In this document: one piece after another, positions 12,200 through 25,629 of the stretch
Numbering within the stretch: the stretch's first letter is position 1
How the letters are laid out: the number at the start of each line of letters is the position of its first letter
Assembly (NCBI GenBank): GCA_022393335.1
Contig: JAJEKB010020302.1
Span: forward strand, 184,136 to 248,135
From: Macrotrachela quadricornifera
Lineage: Eukaryota; Rotifera; Eurotatoria; Philodinida; Philodinidae
Direction of reading: 5' to 3'
DNA length: 64,000 bases
Made by a program: the position numbers and the translations under genes
The notes under the pieces: model-generated
Databases searched by the model: none
What the model was told of the DNA's origin: nothing
Seen by the model: only the letters and a program-made list of their open reading frames with translations

Positions 12200-12259
12200 A
12201 GTAGTAAGAAATGATGAATCATAGGCTAGTTATCGAATAAAACAGAACGATCGTTTGAT

Positions 12260-15200
12260 TAATCATCCGCATGCACAGAACGAACATCGGACGGCGCGCA
12301 AAGCATGATGTGCGACGCAGCATCATTACTTAGCAACTAATTACGACAAATTTCATTTTGATTTAGAACGAAAGAGGGCGTTAGTATATATACATAATAT
12401 ATTTTTCTTGATAAAATATCATCACGAGGATTATGAGTCATTTCAACTATGAATCATTGAGTATACTATTTCAGGTAAATAGCAAGCAGAAAAAGTTCTC
12501 TTTTTTTGACATTTGTTATATTGTAACAAAAAATTGTTGATTACTATGTGTTATATGCGTTGGAAGTGCAATAATCCAGATATTTTCATGTTGGATCTAA
12601 TGAAAATGGACACAAAATGAAAAACTAAAAGAGTGTACGCATTTTAAACATTGTCAAAAAAGAGATTTATGAATTTCTGACTATTTAGTTCGTTTTCGAG
12701 AAGTTCTTTCTAAAGAAACACTCGAAATACTTTCTGAATTTGATTTCCTATATATATAGTTACATCATCCAAAAAATTTTACTATATTGCAAACACAGTC
12801 TATATTAAGAGAACTCTTGCATTATTAAGTCGAATGAGTCTATTAAGGCTCGTGGACACGATCTCGTGTCAGTGATTTTTCTGATATTGTAGTGGTTGCA
12901 GTTCGTTAAAAACTGCGCTTTATGCTTCTTTCAAAATTTTCATACGAAGAAAAGCAAACGAAGATGATTTGAGTCCCAGTATAATAGCCAGTATTGTTAG
13001 TTTTCGCATGTTGATAATCTTTGAATATAGAGTCTCAAATAGTATGTGTTCTGGAATAGAACCTTTCATTGAGTCTGAAAAATTTTCTGCATCCACTTAA
13101 AGAAGTATGAGCTCTTCTTCCATTTGTAATGTTAATAGAGTACTCGACAAGATACATGATCGAATACTGTATTACTATTAAAAATGAAGAAACGGCTTGT
13201 GCTTCATTGACTAAATTTAGAACAAATATGTGTCTTTACAGTCATTTGAAGAACTATTGTAATAAGTTTTAGACGATGCACTGTATATTGTGACTTGTAT
13301 TCAATATTATTCATTGTAAGAGAATATAGGAATACTTAATACATGTTTTTATTATAGATTCAGAAGATAGAATGAATATGATCTCGTTTTCATATCGAAA
13401 ATATTCCTCATATGATGACATCTTCCGCGTTTCGTAAATGTCATGTAAGTTTATCATAAGTGGATCGTTGTAGATGGAATCTACGGAATATCGTAAAGAT
13501 GCTATAGTTTATTCATTTACTGCTGTATATGAGTCTTTCTGTGGTCTGAATACAACAAACAGTGCGACTGAAATCACAAAATGAAAACTGGAAAAAGTCA
13601 TTGATGGAAGTGCAATTCTTCTCTATCTAGAGGATGTTAACTCACATATAGATTCTATTCTAATGATTCTAAGATCATAAATAATATATCTACATACCAT
13701 AGAACAATGTAGTTCACGAGGCAAACAATAAATAATTGTAATGATAATACTTCATAAGATTTTCTTTTAATTCATAATTAGTTGAGATTAATTTTCATTT
13801 ATTTATTATTTTCTATTTCATTGATCGAGCTATATATTGCGAAATAAGTATTTGAAATGTTGTTGTGAATCACCACTGAATTGATTTGATCAACACAAAC
13901 AATAAAAATATTAATTTAACTGTTGACTATAAAAAAAAACAGGAAAATGAACAAATGCTGAATGAAACTTAACTATTGAATAGTTTAATTAATATTAATT
14001 ATCCGTAGATAATTCAATTCAGCTTATGGATTCTACCCAAAGAAGAATGGAATCGATCGGATCCGATATATATGTTATCAGATAATGCGAGGTTTTACAA
14101 TGTATCTAGTTAAATTATATCACAAACATGTAAGATCTATTTATCAGATCTCGTCTGATATAATGAATTATGATGTATGACACTTGTTGGAAGTTGATAA
14201 ACTTCATTGATACCTATTACAATCTCACGAAATATCGTTTTTAACTGTTCAGTTATCTTTACCTTGCTTGTTTCGTCAATTATCAAATCGTATTTATTTA
14301 TTAAATATCCTGAAATAATTTAAGTTTCTACGTTTCTTGGATACGATATATGCATAAAGGATGAGGAAGAAATCCTAACCAGACTCATATAATATCGAGG
14401 TTAAAAGCTTGGAAACATACTTGACAAAAAATAAAAATTACCTTATGCTTTTAGAAATCATAAAGACATATTTCTGATTATTTTGGATCAATATTTATCT
14501 TTTATCAAACATATTTTTAAGCTTCTAATTTTCTTAATAAATAAGACAGTAAAGTAAATTAAAAGATATATTGGAGAGCGTGTTTTGCTGCATATTTTCT
14601 CTATGATCTTTTCGCAGTGGAGTTATTTTTAATGAAAAACTTATTCGTGTGCAATGGCAAAAATAGTTCTTATTGTAGTCTGTAAAAAGCTTGCGCATTT
14701 ACACATCAAACTAGTCTCTGTCATTGCTGCAAATCTATGCATCTAATGCATTCTGTCCTCTGCTGTGTCTCTATTATTAGAAGTATTTCAATATATGATA
14801 AGTCTCATAACAGGGCAATTTACATGTAATGATGCTATAGTATCATACTATTAGAAGGAAAAAACGAAGAGAGTATGCAGAAGTATAAACTCTACAGAAC
14901 TTTAAAAACTTCTTTTTTTCAATATCTTTTCAATTATGCAGTAGACGAACATCGAAACAGTATCTTTGCTGTAAAATCTGCATTGCCTTGAACGTATCTT
15001 TCGTTATAATAGATAGAGCTCGTAAGGTACTTATGTCAAACTGTATTTCGAGTACGATTTAACATCTGCTGAGAAAGTAATAAAGACAAACTTACAAATA
15101 CATGTATACCTTTTATAGATCTGTTTTATATAAAATCGCGTTTAAACACTTCTCTTGCACATGTGATGATTATATGGAAAGAAAAACAAATGTTTTACTT

Positions 15201-15435
15201 GCAATAGCAGTATGCCGTTCAGATAGGTTATTCCGATAGCAACTTAGACAATGAACACAAAGATGTTATTACAATACGAGCATGTCTCCAATAAAATATG
15301 ATATTGCATATAAAATGTAGACCTTATTTTGTTTAGTAGCAAACGATATTTTGTTAGCAGCTCAAAAGAAAATAGCTTCATTAACAACAGTCATATTTAT
15401 CTTGCGTAAAATTAAAGGAAAGGTTTTATGATTAA
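12260..15435. other. Intergenic DNA, no gene seen
   Basis: About 3.2 kb of AT-rich sequence without an open frame of coding character, RNA gene or clear inverted-repeat element. Confidence 0.45.
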
Positions 15436-16418
15436 ACCCTAATCAAACATCTTGTAAGCAAGATCTTGACAAGATCTTCAAAAAGATAATTTGGTTTTTA
15501 TGAAAAAGCATGTCTTGATTATATCATATATATCTGTACCACAGATCTTGGAAAGATCTGTTCCAAGATCTCAAGACACTGAAAAGATTCAAGAAAAATT
15601 AAGCTAAAATTATCTTGTACCAAGATCTTGAAAAAACTAAAGCGACATCGTTAATATATAATGAAAATCAAAAAATTCTAATTAGTTGTTCAAAAGCGTA
15701 CATAAATCATATGAAATCAGAAAAATATGTAAAAAATATTTTTTACTGTTCTCATATGTATCGACCAATGAAAACAGAGACTGTAAACATAAAGAAAGTA
15801 GACTTATACAAACAATCTCTCATTTATTAGATTCGATAATGTTTTAAAACTGTTTTAATCAATCTAATATACGTTCATTGACGATAAATTACTGTCTTTT
15901 TCTTCAGATATTCACCAACTGTGTAATATTTGTTTTAGATACCAATAAACAGTCGATCAAACGATTTATCCATCATCGTGTTCTCATCTAGTGCTGAAAT
16001 GTATAGCGAAGGTCATTCTAATTTAGAATTGGTAAAGACTCGTCGTCTTTATGTTTTATTTTATTTTATTTTTTTGTAAATTTTTATTGTATTTGGTGTT
16101 CATATGCATGTTTTGTGGTGTGTGGTTTCTTCAAACGTCAGATGTAAGGATATTTTGTAAAAGTTCTCGAGATATTGATTATTATTGTATATAGTTTCAT
16201 TTTATGTGTTGAAAATAAAGGAGAATATCGTACTAAATATAAAATCTCAATTGTAGGCAGCCAAGATCTTGGTAAGGTATACCTAAGATACTGAAGAATC
16301 GTACATAAGATCTTTAAAGTCTGTACCAAATATCTGTACCTAAATTTCCAAGATCTGTTCACTTATCTGTGCCTTGGATCTTGGCCAAGATTTTGCTTAC
16401 AAAATGTTCGACTAGGGA
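15436..16418. mobile_element. Non-autonomous element with ~40-bp terminal inverted repeats
   Basis: The left end begins CCCTAATCAAACATCTTGTA and the right end, inverted, begins CCCTAGTCGAACATTTTGTA. Similarity continues for about 40 bp. TTAA tetranucleotides sit close outside both ends (15430-15434 and about 16422), as for piggyBac-type insertions, but spacing to the ends differs (1 nt and 4 nt), so this is only suggestive. The subterminal 150-200 bp on each side are packed with AAGATCTTG/CCAAGATCT words in both orientations. No transposase is present; open frames at 15615-15830 and 16138-16362 are short and repeat-derived. Confidence 0.65.
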
Positions 16419-16645
16419 AGATTAAGAATAGGTGGTTTTCAGTGTTACATGTTGAAAAGCGTGACATTTTATGCATAACTATATTTTTTCGTGAAAACGA
16501 GGAAGAAATGCTAGAGAAACTAAAGTATTTGTCTCCTAGCTTTTATTATAGAAACAATACATCTATGTGACTCTACTTGTTTTAGAGGCTGTTTTATTGC
16601 ATGTATGCGAAATAAGTATATCATCAGTAATGAGTAATAAAACAT

Positions 16646-18769
16646 TTACGTATGAGTTTCTGTATTTGAATACTCTTGTTCATCATCCATTGTTTTGCCT
16701 CTTGTTTCTGGTAAGAGTAACGTTAACAAAATGACGATCACGGCTAGTAGTGATGATACATAGAATGTTATTGGTAAATATTTTTCACTCACAGAAGTAC
16801 TAATAACCGGTGCAATAATAGCTCCAATATGACTAAAAGTAATGAAAAGTCCATTGGCAGTACTTCGAATAGAAGTTTGAAAGAGTTCGGGTACCAATAT
16901 CCAAGAGACTGAAATTCCACCTGATACGGCATATTTTCCTAATTGAGCAACAAACACAGTAGCTGGTGCATTGTGTTTCATAATGAATGGTATGATGAGA
17001 ACGCAAGCTGCTGTGAGACTCATCATAATAATGAATGTACCTTTACGACCAAGTCGTGTTACTATAAGTATCGAACCAGATATGTAACCAACAGCTTCGA
17101 CAACAGCACCGATGAGAATTCCAAGATATGGTGATATATCTAAAACTTCAAAGCCATAACTTATTTCGTAGTAAAGTAAATATGTTGTGAAACCAATAAG
17201 ATCTACAATCAATAGTTTAATGATGGTAGGTCTATGTGAAAAAAGTAGACGAATTTGCTTGAAAAATGATATTTTTGTTACATTGTTAACTTCTGTAGTC
17301 GATTGATTACGTATAAATTCTTGATACGATGGATACCATTCCGCATCAGTTCGTTTATTCTGTCTCGCGATTCGACGTAAAAGTGTTTCGAGTTCAGTAT
17401 ACTGTCCTTCTGAATAAAGATAGTATGGCGTTTCTGGCATAAAATAGAGATACGGTAACACTAAGCCAATAAGAACAACATTGGCCCATTTAAGTTTTTG
17501 CCAGTCAAAAGTAAGATAAGCAGAAAGAGTGATGATGGCTTCACCGACTGTATAGGCGATAAGTGCTGCGTTTCCAACGAGACTAGTATGAGCTGATGAT
17601 GTTAATTCGAGCATAATAATAAAAACCATACTGTAAGTCGAAATAGTAAGTCCAGATGCTAACTGATTGAGAAGCAATAAGCCGAATCTATTAGGGAATT
17701 CAGATTATATATTTGAAGCATCATTAACGGATTTATTTTAATTATATACCTAATGTGTTCGAACAAAAGTTTGTCGATCTTATGAAAAGACGACCCCACA
17801 TCAATTAATCGTTTAGTCACGAAAATACAGAATTTTCCAATATATTAATTAATTACAAACAAACCTATCCATTGGTTGTATGGAGAGCGACTATTGATTC
17901 TGACTGTCATATATGTGAAAAGAAGAGTGCAAATTTCTACCTCTATTGTCTTAATTTGCCTAATCTTGTACACATACGAGTACTTCAATACAAAAAATAC
18001 AATCTCGGAATCTCATTGAAAATTACCAAGTATCTGAATTAGTGAACTTACCTTGTATTCACTGACATTGGTAACCATTGCATAAAAATTTGTGTAGCAA
18101 CACACAGTATACACATAAAAATAGTCGTCACAATCGTCACCCTCTTTCGTCCGAATCGATCACCTACAGAACCGATCACAAGTAACGTGAAGCCACCCGT
18201 CTGCATTAATGTAGATAGCCAACTTTTCTTTGGTTCACTATGACAAACAAGATCAGCTTCTTCAGTAAATGTATAACCGAAAACAGATCGATCATACACC
18301 CAACCATTCGGACAATTGAACAACGTACGATTCTGTTCGATCGTTGTATACCGAGTACATTTGTCCCATTTGCCATCTTTTTCTTTTGGAATATAGGCAT
18401 TGATGTAAGATTCGTGCGTTTGATTTACTGGATAATAATGTACGTCATTAGGCCATACGGACGGTGATAATTGACATCGATGTTCGATATCAGCTGCACC
18501 AAATACATAATAGAAAGCAACAATTCCTGCGCTCATTGAAACAAGATTCATAAAGAAAAAGTGTATGAATTGAAATCGACCAAGATCACCGCACAATCGT
18601 ATAATATCATCGAGTGATAATGGTTTTGTTGTTGAAGATGTTTGATCAATCGTGACATCAACTTGATTTATCTATGAATTATCTTAAATAAATGACGAAC
18701 ACAAGAATAAGAAATATGTTTGCTCACATTCATGCTCATTTCATCAGGTTTGTAGGTAACAGAAGCCAT
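16646..18769 (-). CDS. SLC22-type organic cation/anion transporter (MFS), complete, 3 exons
   Basis: Exons 18728-18769, 18052-18671 and 16646-17687 join in frame to 1704 nt, 567 residues, typical for SLC22. After a short polar N terminus (start MASVTYKPDEM), TM1 is at about 52-72. The large extracellular loop between TM1 and TM2 follows, with several Cys and NxT/NxS sites (about 78-160). The MFS loop motif GDRFGRK is at 184-190. The family PESPRWL position reads PETPYYLY at about 305-312 and the PETKGRTL position PETRGKTM at about 547-554. Twelve membrane segments fit the hydrophobic pattern. It would move organic ions across the plasma membrane; substrate cannot be told. The start is upstream of the obvious open frame, because a 56-nt intron separates exon 1 from exon 2. 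The second intron is 364 nt, unusually long for this locus. Confidence 0.9.
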
Positions 18770-18859
18770 GTAATTTTTTATTCAGTTAGGGTCGTTTGCT
18801 TTCTTTAGCAAATATAGAAAGTAAATAGAAAGATAACAATACTCACGATCTCTCTCAAT

Positions 18860-20717
18860 GTTTTAACACACTTGCATATTCTTACACAACCAAAATAAAG
18901 TGTCGTTTCTTGCGTTCTATACGAAACTATTTTATCTTTTTTAGGAGAGAAGAATTTGTTACTATGCTAGCGTTAATATTTTTAGTGAAGATGTAAGACA
19001 GTAAGTAGGTGAGCTCATAGCCCTCATCCAATCTATTTTTATGGAGCTATCTCAGGGACCGCAGCGGCCTAGTACGCAAAATCAGGATTCCCATAACATG
19101 GGCACTATTAATTGAAAATCCAGATCGTTTCGCAGTAGGAGTTACGAAATGTGAAATGAAATTCATTCTCTGTTCTATTCACGTTCTGTTCATGATCACT
19201 TTTCCTTTTTTAAATAAATGCACAGGTGAAACTGACTCAACAGAACAGCACAATCAAACTATTTGAAAAGTTTCCCTAACCTGCAAAAACGGTTACTTCA
19301 TTGATTAAAACATTAAAGCCATTCTATAGCTCTGCTTGTGCTATAAAACCATCAACATACAAGGTAGTATTATCTTGTAAAGTTTCTGCAAATCATTTGA
19401 AAGAACACTACTGAAGAAAGCAAAGAAATAAAAAGTTACTGTCTGATTCTGCTTCAGAGGTATCTTGAAGCTATACTGGTAAGCAATATTGGCAATACTT
19501 CTACTCTTTTTTAACCAACTGCCAGTCTGGTTTTTTTTGCACCATTCGCATACTGCAAAATCAGACAGGTAACGAAAAGTTCGATGTTTTTACGCGTAAC
19601 AAGGAAACATATTAAAGCTTAAAAAAACCTTTTTTTTGTAGGGAAAAAAGCGTATTGGTGAAAGTTTATGCTTTTAAACTTGATTTTTTTGTATTTTCTC
19701 TAATGGATTAAAATTTGTGCTTTTTCGCGTAAAAACATTGACTTTTTCATTACTTGTCTGCTTGAATAACGCTAATTGTACATGTGAGAATGAGGATGCA
19801 TATAAACGATACAAATAGCGATGCGAATGCGTGAATTATATGAAGAAATAATAGACAGCAGGGAGAAAGAGTTTCATCTTGAGATCTAAATCACTAACAT
19901 CTTTTTCAATTCTCGAAAATTTCTATTTGACATTGTTATGAAGTAGTTTCTAAATCTGTCCTCATTGGATGACCATCAACGAATCTCGGCAGATTTTCAG
20001 GTTTAGTTTCAGAACTAACATGTATTTGTTGATTATTTTTTCTCGTATATTCACTGGCATATTTTAGTACATAAAGAGCATGTCTACTTAACAAACATGA
20101 CAAACAACGCTATCGTTGAAAAATCAAAGTTATCATCAATTCAAAATGGAATTTCTGAAACGCCTCTACCTAGACTAAACTATAATCATTAAGGGGAATG
20201 ACCGAATTTCGAAAAGTAACAAAAATCAGGACTGCTTCGATCACTGAGCTATCTGCATATGTATCTGGAAAATAATCCGTTTTTCCTTGCCCACAAGAGA
20301 TTTGTAAAGAAATTGTAGTCGTAGATTGCACACTCAAGATATGTAATGAAGATTAGTATACTAGTAAAGTTAGACGATGAATTAGCAAAACTTTTCTAAG
20401 AAAAGATATTATTTGATCTATAAACCAGCAAGTCATCATTGCAGTAATTCGTTCGTTATGAGCAGTATAAACAAGTCTTTAATCGTCATACTTGTAAATC
20501 TATTCTCGGTGTTTCGTAAACATTTTAGAATCGAGAATAGAAAAAGACAGACAGGTCAGTTTTATGCCTTGTGTAATTTCATTAGAACGTATAAATCTGT
20601 TACTTATTCTTATAATCTAGTGATTATATTTCAATAATTATAATTAAATTTCTTTTTATGTTCCTTTACTTCGCTGATGGAACAGAATAGAACAAACAAA
20701 GATTTTAATAACAATTA
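18860..20717. other. Intergenic DNA apart from one foldback sequence
   Basis: No gene supported. A 74-residue plus-strand frame at 20413-20637 has no recognisable domain. The foldback at 19562-19760 is listed separately. Confidence 0.4.
19562..19760. repeat. Small foldback element, ~45-bp arms
   Basis: Left CAGACAGGTAACGAAAAGTT and, inverted from the right end, CAGACAAGTAATGAAAAAGT. Both continue through GATGTTTTTACGCG or CAATGTTTTTACGCG. The interior is T/A-rich and about 110 bp. Confidence 0.7.
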
Positions 20718-21814
20718 TTAATGAGACTTTGAAGGTTTAAAAAAACCATTAACTCCTTGCATATATCGTCTCCATAATGAAAAACGTTTACATTTATCAC
20801 AATAAACTTCGAGAATATCATATCGTTCATGATTATATTTTTTTGATGAATAACTAATAAACTAATTATATGGATGCACTTGTGAGGAAATACGTGACGG
20901 ATAATAACATTTTGAATTGCATTTTAAACATCGACTTTGAGTTGGATATAGAGAACAATAATCAATAGATCCAGCAACAAAGAATTGACTTTGCATATCT
21001 AACATATTTTCGTTAAGATTATTTTGAGGTTCATCATGAGAAAAATATATCTAAAATATTCATACAAATAGAGATTTTAATCAGCATTAGAAATTTTACA
21101 CAATTTATGAGTTTTCTTTTCTTGTTGTATTATATTGATTGATGGTCGAACTGTTATATATTTATGATATAATGTTTCACAAAATCCACATCTAAAGATG
21201 AAGGTGTTATCTCTAAATATAATTATATCGTAATCTCTAGGACATATAGTTTTTAGCAATTATTCTTCGCAGAAATTCATTTCGTAGAATTTCATTCTCA
21301 AACATCTTTCAAGCGTTTTTGCCTTGTTTACCTATTACCACAACCGTAAAGTATACTAGCACTTATCCATGATCGTTGTTGGCGTCGTTCATATAAATAT
21401 TGAAATTTTGCTTTGAAACTTTCAAATGTTGGCAATGATTCCTCTTTTTGATGTTTATCATTGTCCAAATTTGATAAGAATTCGTCTGACAAATAAATAA
21501 ATAATGATATATTTAATATCTTTTTTTTATTAAAACAAACCTCGCATTTCAGTTTTTATAACATTTTTCCACAGCTGATCATTTGTATTAATTAATAAAT
21601 AAAGTTTTTTATTTACTTTCGAAAGTGAACATAAATCAAGATATGTAACATATGGAAGAATATTGTAAATGAGTATTTCTACTGGTAAATCCATAAGAGA
21701 TAATGTCGATATTGATATTAATTCTGTTTCATAATGACTTCCTTAGGAATGTTGTTCAAATATTGATGATAATTCTGGACGATGACCAGAATAATGACTT
21801 ATAATATGACCCAT
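20718..21814 (-). pseudogene. F-box protein with Cys-rich region, decayed
   Basis: The first exon (21541-21814) encodes a clear F-box (LSLMDLPVEILIYNILPYV, then LDLCSLSKVNKKLY and QLWKNV). It joins in frame to exon 2 (21332-21485) and exon 3 (from 21236 down), which has a CGFCETLYHK Cys motif. The tail (about 20718-21051) holds two Cys pairs, CLKCNSKC and CDKCKRF, like a zinc-binding module. The reading frame has a TAA at about 21741-21743 in exon 1, and a TAG near 20871 between the two tail Cys pairs. The donor of the last junction does not give the right phase. The first stop can be avoided by starting at the internal ATG at 21694, so exon 1 may still be usable. The second stop and phase problem point to decay. 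The role would be an SCF adaptor. Confidence 0.6.
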
Positions 21815-21829
21815 AATATATACACACTA

Positions 21830-23567
21830 AGAGAATAGAGTAATAAAATCAATAAAAGAATATCGAATGCGTAATAGAACGATGATAAAATATTCTCACT
21901 TATTTTGTTTTTACATTACACGTGTTTAATTACTCTTACCTATTTTGTATTCGTTTATGTCGTATGATGTAATGAATCATACAAATACATTCTTTATCTA
22001 AGTTGATTTTATTTTTCTCTCTCTATCACAAGAAATGTAACGACTATATATGAGAGAATAATACATATCATGGACAAGCCGTTGGATGTCGAACAAGAAG
22101 GAAAAATCTCTATAACTTACTAGTTAAAATAAAGAAGAATGCAAGAGAAGAACTCCAACATATATACATATGATACATACGACAGAAGAAAAAAGAAAAT
22201 AATATGTATAACATACCAGAGACGATAACTATTATAAGCTGCATCGAGATAAAATGTAGAACATAATAATATTTCAATAAACGTTAATCATACATTTTTA
22301 GATAGATCTCATACAATCATAGAAATCAATTTATTTCATTTCTAAGTGAATAAGAACAGAAATTGAATCGAAAAGACACTATTTATACCATTATCGATCT
22401 AATACTATACATAAAATTAGAACACTATTCTTTACATCTCACCCTCACCCTCAAATACTTTATAACATTACCATTTCGAACAGTTAGAATTTCTTTATTT
22501 AATTTAACTCAATTGTATCCGTCTATTTAGTCCAATAATGCAATTGAGGAATGATATTCGAATTGACACGAGTAGGATTTCGTTATTCGAATCATTTATT
22601 GACTACTTAAAATTCAACAACTGTGAAAAGAATATTTGAGACAAAATATTTTGAAGAATTAATAATTATATATTAGATATAGTTGTTAGAATATTTCTAC
22701 TGGCTACATTTTGTACTATCTTGAAGTGACAATGCACTTAAAGTTGAATAAGAAATATCATGAAAAAAAATAAATTTTAATGTAAATGAAACGGGAAATT
22801 AGTTTTTTGTAATAGTCATTCATGACATAAAAGTTATTCTGTTAAAACTTTATCATTAAGAATAAATTGCAAAAAAAAAAGCAATTAAATATAAATGACT
22901 ATCTAAGAAAACATGACTTGAATACTGTTATCTTCAAGAATAAAATACAATGAAAAGGTTTAAAATATTATTTATTACGTAAATTCTAAGAAAACAAAAA
23001 ATCAGTATTATTTGGCATGCAGTTTTTCATTATTCTTCTAGAAAAAAGTTTCGAAATGTTTTTTTTTTCTAGCTCTATCAAATTTTTGAAATTACATAAA
23101 ATAATCTATGAAATTTTTCTTCTTTTTGCTTCACTAAATACTCGTTATAAACATCCTTCTTATGTTATACTTTTTTCTATTGAATGCACAATTTAATGTA
23201 GTCAAAATATTTACTTTTTTTTTCTCACTTTACTTCTCAAAGAATAATAATTTCATTTCATTTTCATTTGAGAATATAAATCAGTTAGCGAGAAACAACA
23301 ATGAAAGTAGGTATCAATGACAAATAGTGCAACCAAATTTTACCTTTCAATATCGTCAAATTCATTTTATAATAAGGAAATGATCGATAAAGGATGTTCT
23401 TTATTGTAGATTTCTTTATCTTTATTTTAGTTTACAACTTTAGACATTCTCCAGTATTGAAAATAATAGAGGTAAAACAAACATATTAAAAACAAAGTTC
23501 TTCTTCAATCTTATAGATTGTTCAAACATTTGTTTCATACTTTTCTTATTATTTCTTCAGTAGAGTG
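21830..23567. other. Intergenic DNA, no gene seen
   Basis: AT-rich, with many poly-T and poly-A runs. Contains the upstream region of the NHL gene; no clear TATA-type promoter could be chosen. Confidence 0.4.
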
Positions 23568-25002
23568 ATGTTATTCATCGTTTATTTTCATTTATGCATC
23601 AACATTTTATTGGTTAGCATTACAAGTGCAGGTAAAGATCTTTTATATTTCATTTGAACTCTGTAAGTGTAACATTGTAAATATTGCTTTAGATGTATCA
23701 TTTAATCGTCCAAAATTAAGTGCTTGTGCATCATGGAATCCAAATGCTATAACTTTTGCAAATAGTAGCATAATTGGTACTAATCCTGGCGCTGTTTTTG
23801 TCAATACAAACAATACTATCTATATAACAGATCGAACTTCTAATCGTGTTCAAATATGGCAGACAAATAGTAGTAATGTAACAAGAACACTGTCCGGTAA
23901 TCTGAATGATCCACTTGGTTTATTTGTTTCAAATAATGGTGATGTATATGTTGATAATGGCTTTGTTAACAATCAAATTAACAAATGGACTATCAATTGG
24001 ACAAATAGTAGCATTGTAACATATTTTACTGGTGGAAGATGTTATGGTTTATTTATTGATATGAATTATACTCTTTATTGTTCTCTTAACATTCATCAAG
24101 TTATAAAAATATCTCTTAATAGTAGTGGAAATATGACACAATTGGCTGCAGGAACTGGTATGCCTGGAACTACTTCATATATGTTAAATTGGCCTCGTGG
24201 AATATTTGTTGATACCAACTTTGATTTATATGTAGCCGATGGAAATAATAATCGAATTCAAAAATTTCAATATGGAAATTTAAGTGGAACAACAATTGTA
24301 GGAATTGGAGCACCATCAACATTTAGTCTCAATGGACCATCAGCAGTTGTATTGGATGCTGATGGATATTTATTTATTGTTGATCAAAATAATCACCGTG
24401 TTATTGGATCAAGTCCTAATGGATATAGATGTTTAGTTGGATGTTCAGCATTAGCAGGCTCATCATCTTCTCTATTATATCTTCCTTATAGCATGAGTTT
24501 TGATAGTTATGGAAATATTTATGTCTCAGATAAAAATAATGGACGATTACAAGTATTCATTTTAGCAACAAATTCCTGTCGTAAGTATTATTAAATTTTA
24601 ACAAAATATTATTTTATCATCTTAAAATGTTTTATTCCTATGATGCATAAAATTTGAGAAAATAATACGTCATTACTAGATTCTTTTATCTTTTTATTAG
24701 AAATACTTTCTAATTATATTTCAAAATAGAATATACCTCAACTACACGTCAAACGATGTTATCGAGCACAGCACGTTCTTTAAATACTACAACAAAAAAA
24801 AGTATGTCTTAATATCAATAATTTGTAAAAATAATTATGAAATTTGTATGTTATTTTAGTGACAACTATGGCATCACAACAACAAGCCTCGATCAATCCA
24901 AATTTGTGTACTGATAACTGTGATGATTCTTCATCCGTTAACATTTCAATCTGTTTTAATCTCTTTATCTTGCTTCTTTTCATCTTATATGCAGCTTATT
25001 AA
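23568..25002 (+). CDS. Secreted/membrane-anchored NHL-repeat (beta-propeller) protein, complete, 4 exons
   Basis: Exons 23568-23631, 23693-24580, 24730-24801 and 24860-25002 join in frame to 1167 nt, 388 residues. Residues 1-21 are a signal peptide (MLFIVYFHLCINILLVSITS). Residues about 25-320 carry NHL-type blades with the recurring G-[IL]-[FY]-V-D...DLYVADGNNNRIQ pattern (also TIYITDRTSNRVQIW, LFIVDQNNHRV, IYVSDKNNGRLQVF), enough for a six-bladed propeller. Many NxS/NxT sites are present. A Ser/Thr-rich linker follows, and the C terminus is a hydrophobic run (about 367-388, ISICFNLFILLLFILYAAY) preceded by polar residues. This suits a GPI-attachment signal or a tail anchor. It probably sits on the cell surface or in the extracellular matrix; ligand unknown. 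AATAAA at about 25064 is a likely polyadenylation signal. Confidence 0.88.
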
Positions 25003-25207
25003 CTAATCACATATTGCTTTTATTTTAAACATTACAGTATTATATAATTATTAAATATAATGAAATAAATAATATGACACAATATTTTATTTTACAGTTT
25101 ACATTCATTTAATAAATCGATCTGTTCAAATGTAATAAAATCACGCTTTTTTCATTTTCTCTCTTCAATATCAACTACCATATTGTGTACGACATAAAGA
25201 TTGGGAT

Positions 25208-25612
25208 ATTTGGCATTTTGCAAATATCTCACCAGAGATAAATGATATAATCTTGATTTTTTTCTTGAAAGATACGCCATGAAAAGCTTTACAAAAATTG
25301 TATGAAGACATCTATATTGACTAGTTTTGATAGTGTTTTTTTTGTCTTTTCAAATAAGAATTTGTTCATACAACTTTGATAGAGTTTTTGACAGTGCATA
25401 TTTTGAAAGAAGAAGTCTTCGAAATATTTAGTACAGTGGAACATATTACAATCATATGATCTATTCATTTTGAATATGGAAGACGCTATCGAAACTAACT
25501 ATTATAGGTTTCTTTTTACAATTTTTGTAAAGTTTTTCATAGTACATCTTTTAAGGAAAAAAAATCGAGATTGTATTACCTATTTGTGGTGAAATATTTT
25601 TGCAAAATAACG
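25208..25612. mobile_element. Foldback element, family A (GCGCATCTTTT core)
   Basis: Arms of about 130 bp are inverted copies. The left arm reads ATTTTGCAAATATCTCACC, then GATACGCCATGAAAAGC and TTTACAAAAATTGTA; the inverted right arm reads ATTTTGCAAAAATATTTCACC, then GATGTACTATGAAAAAC and TTTACAAAAATTGTA. The interior has further copies of the same unit (GACAGTGCATATTTTGAAAG; GAAGTCTTCGAAATATTTA). It is related to 49824-50844. There is no protein. Confidence 0.7.
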
Positions 25613-25629
25613 AATTTTGCAATATAAGT

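Noticed and set aside
16943..17134. Plus-strand 63-residue frame (also 18240-18467 plus and 18206-18400 minus)
   Set aside because: Shadows of the SLC22 gene in other frames.
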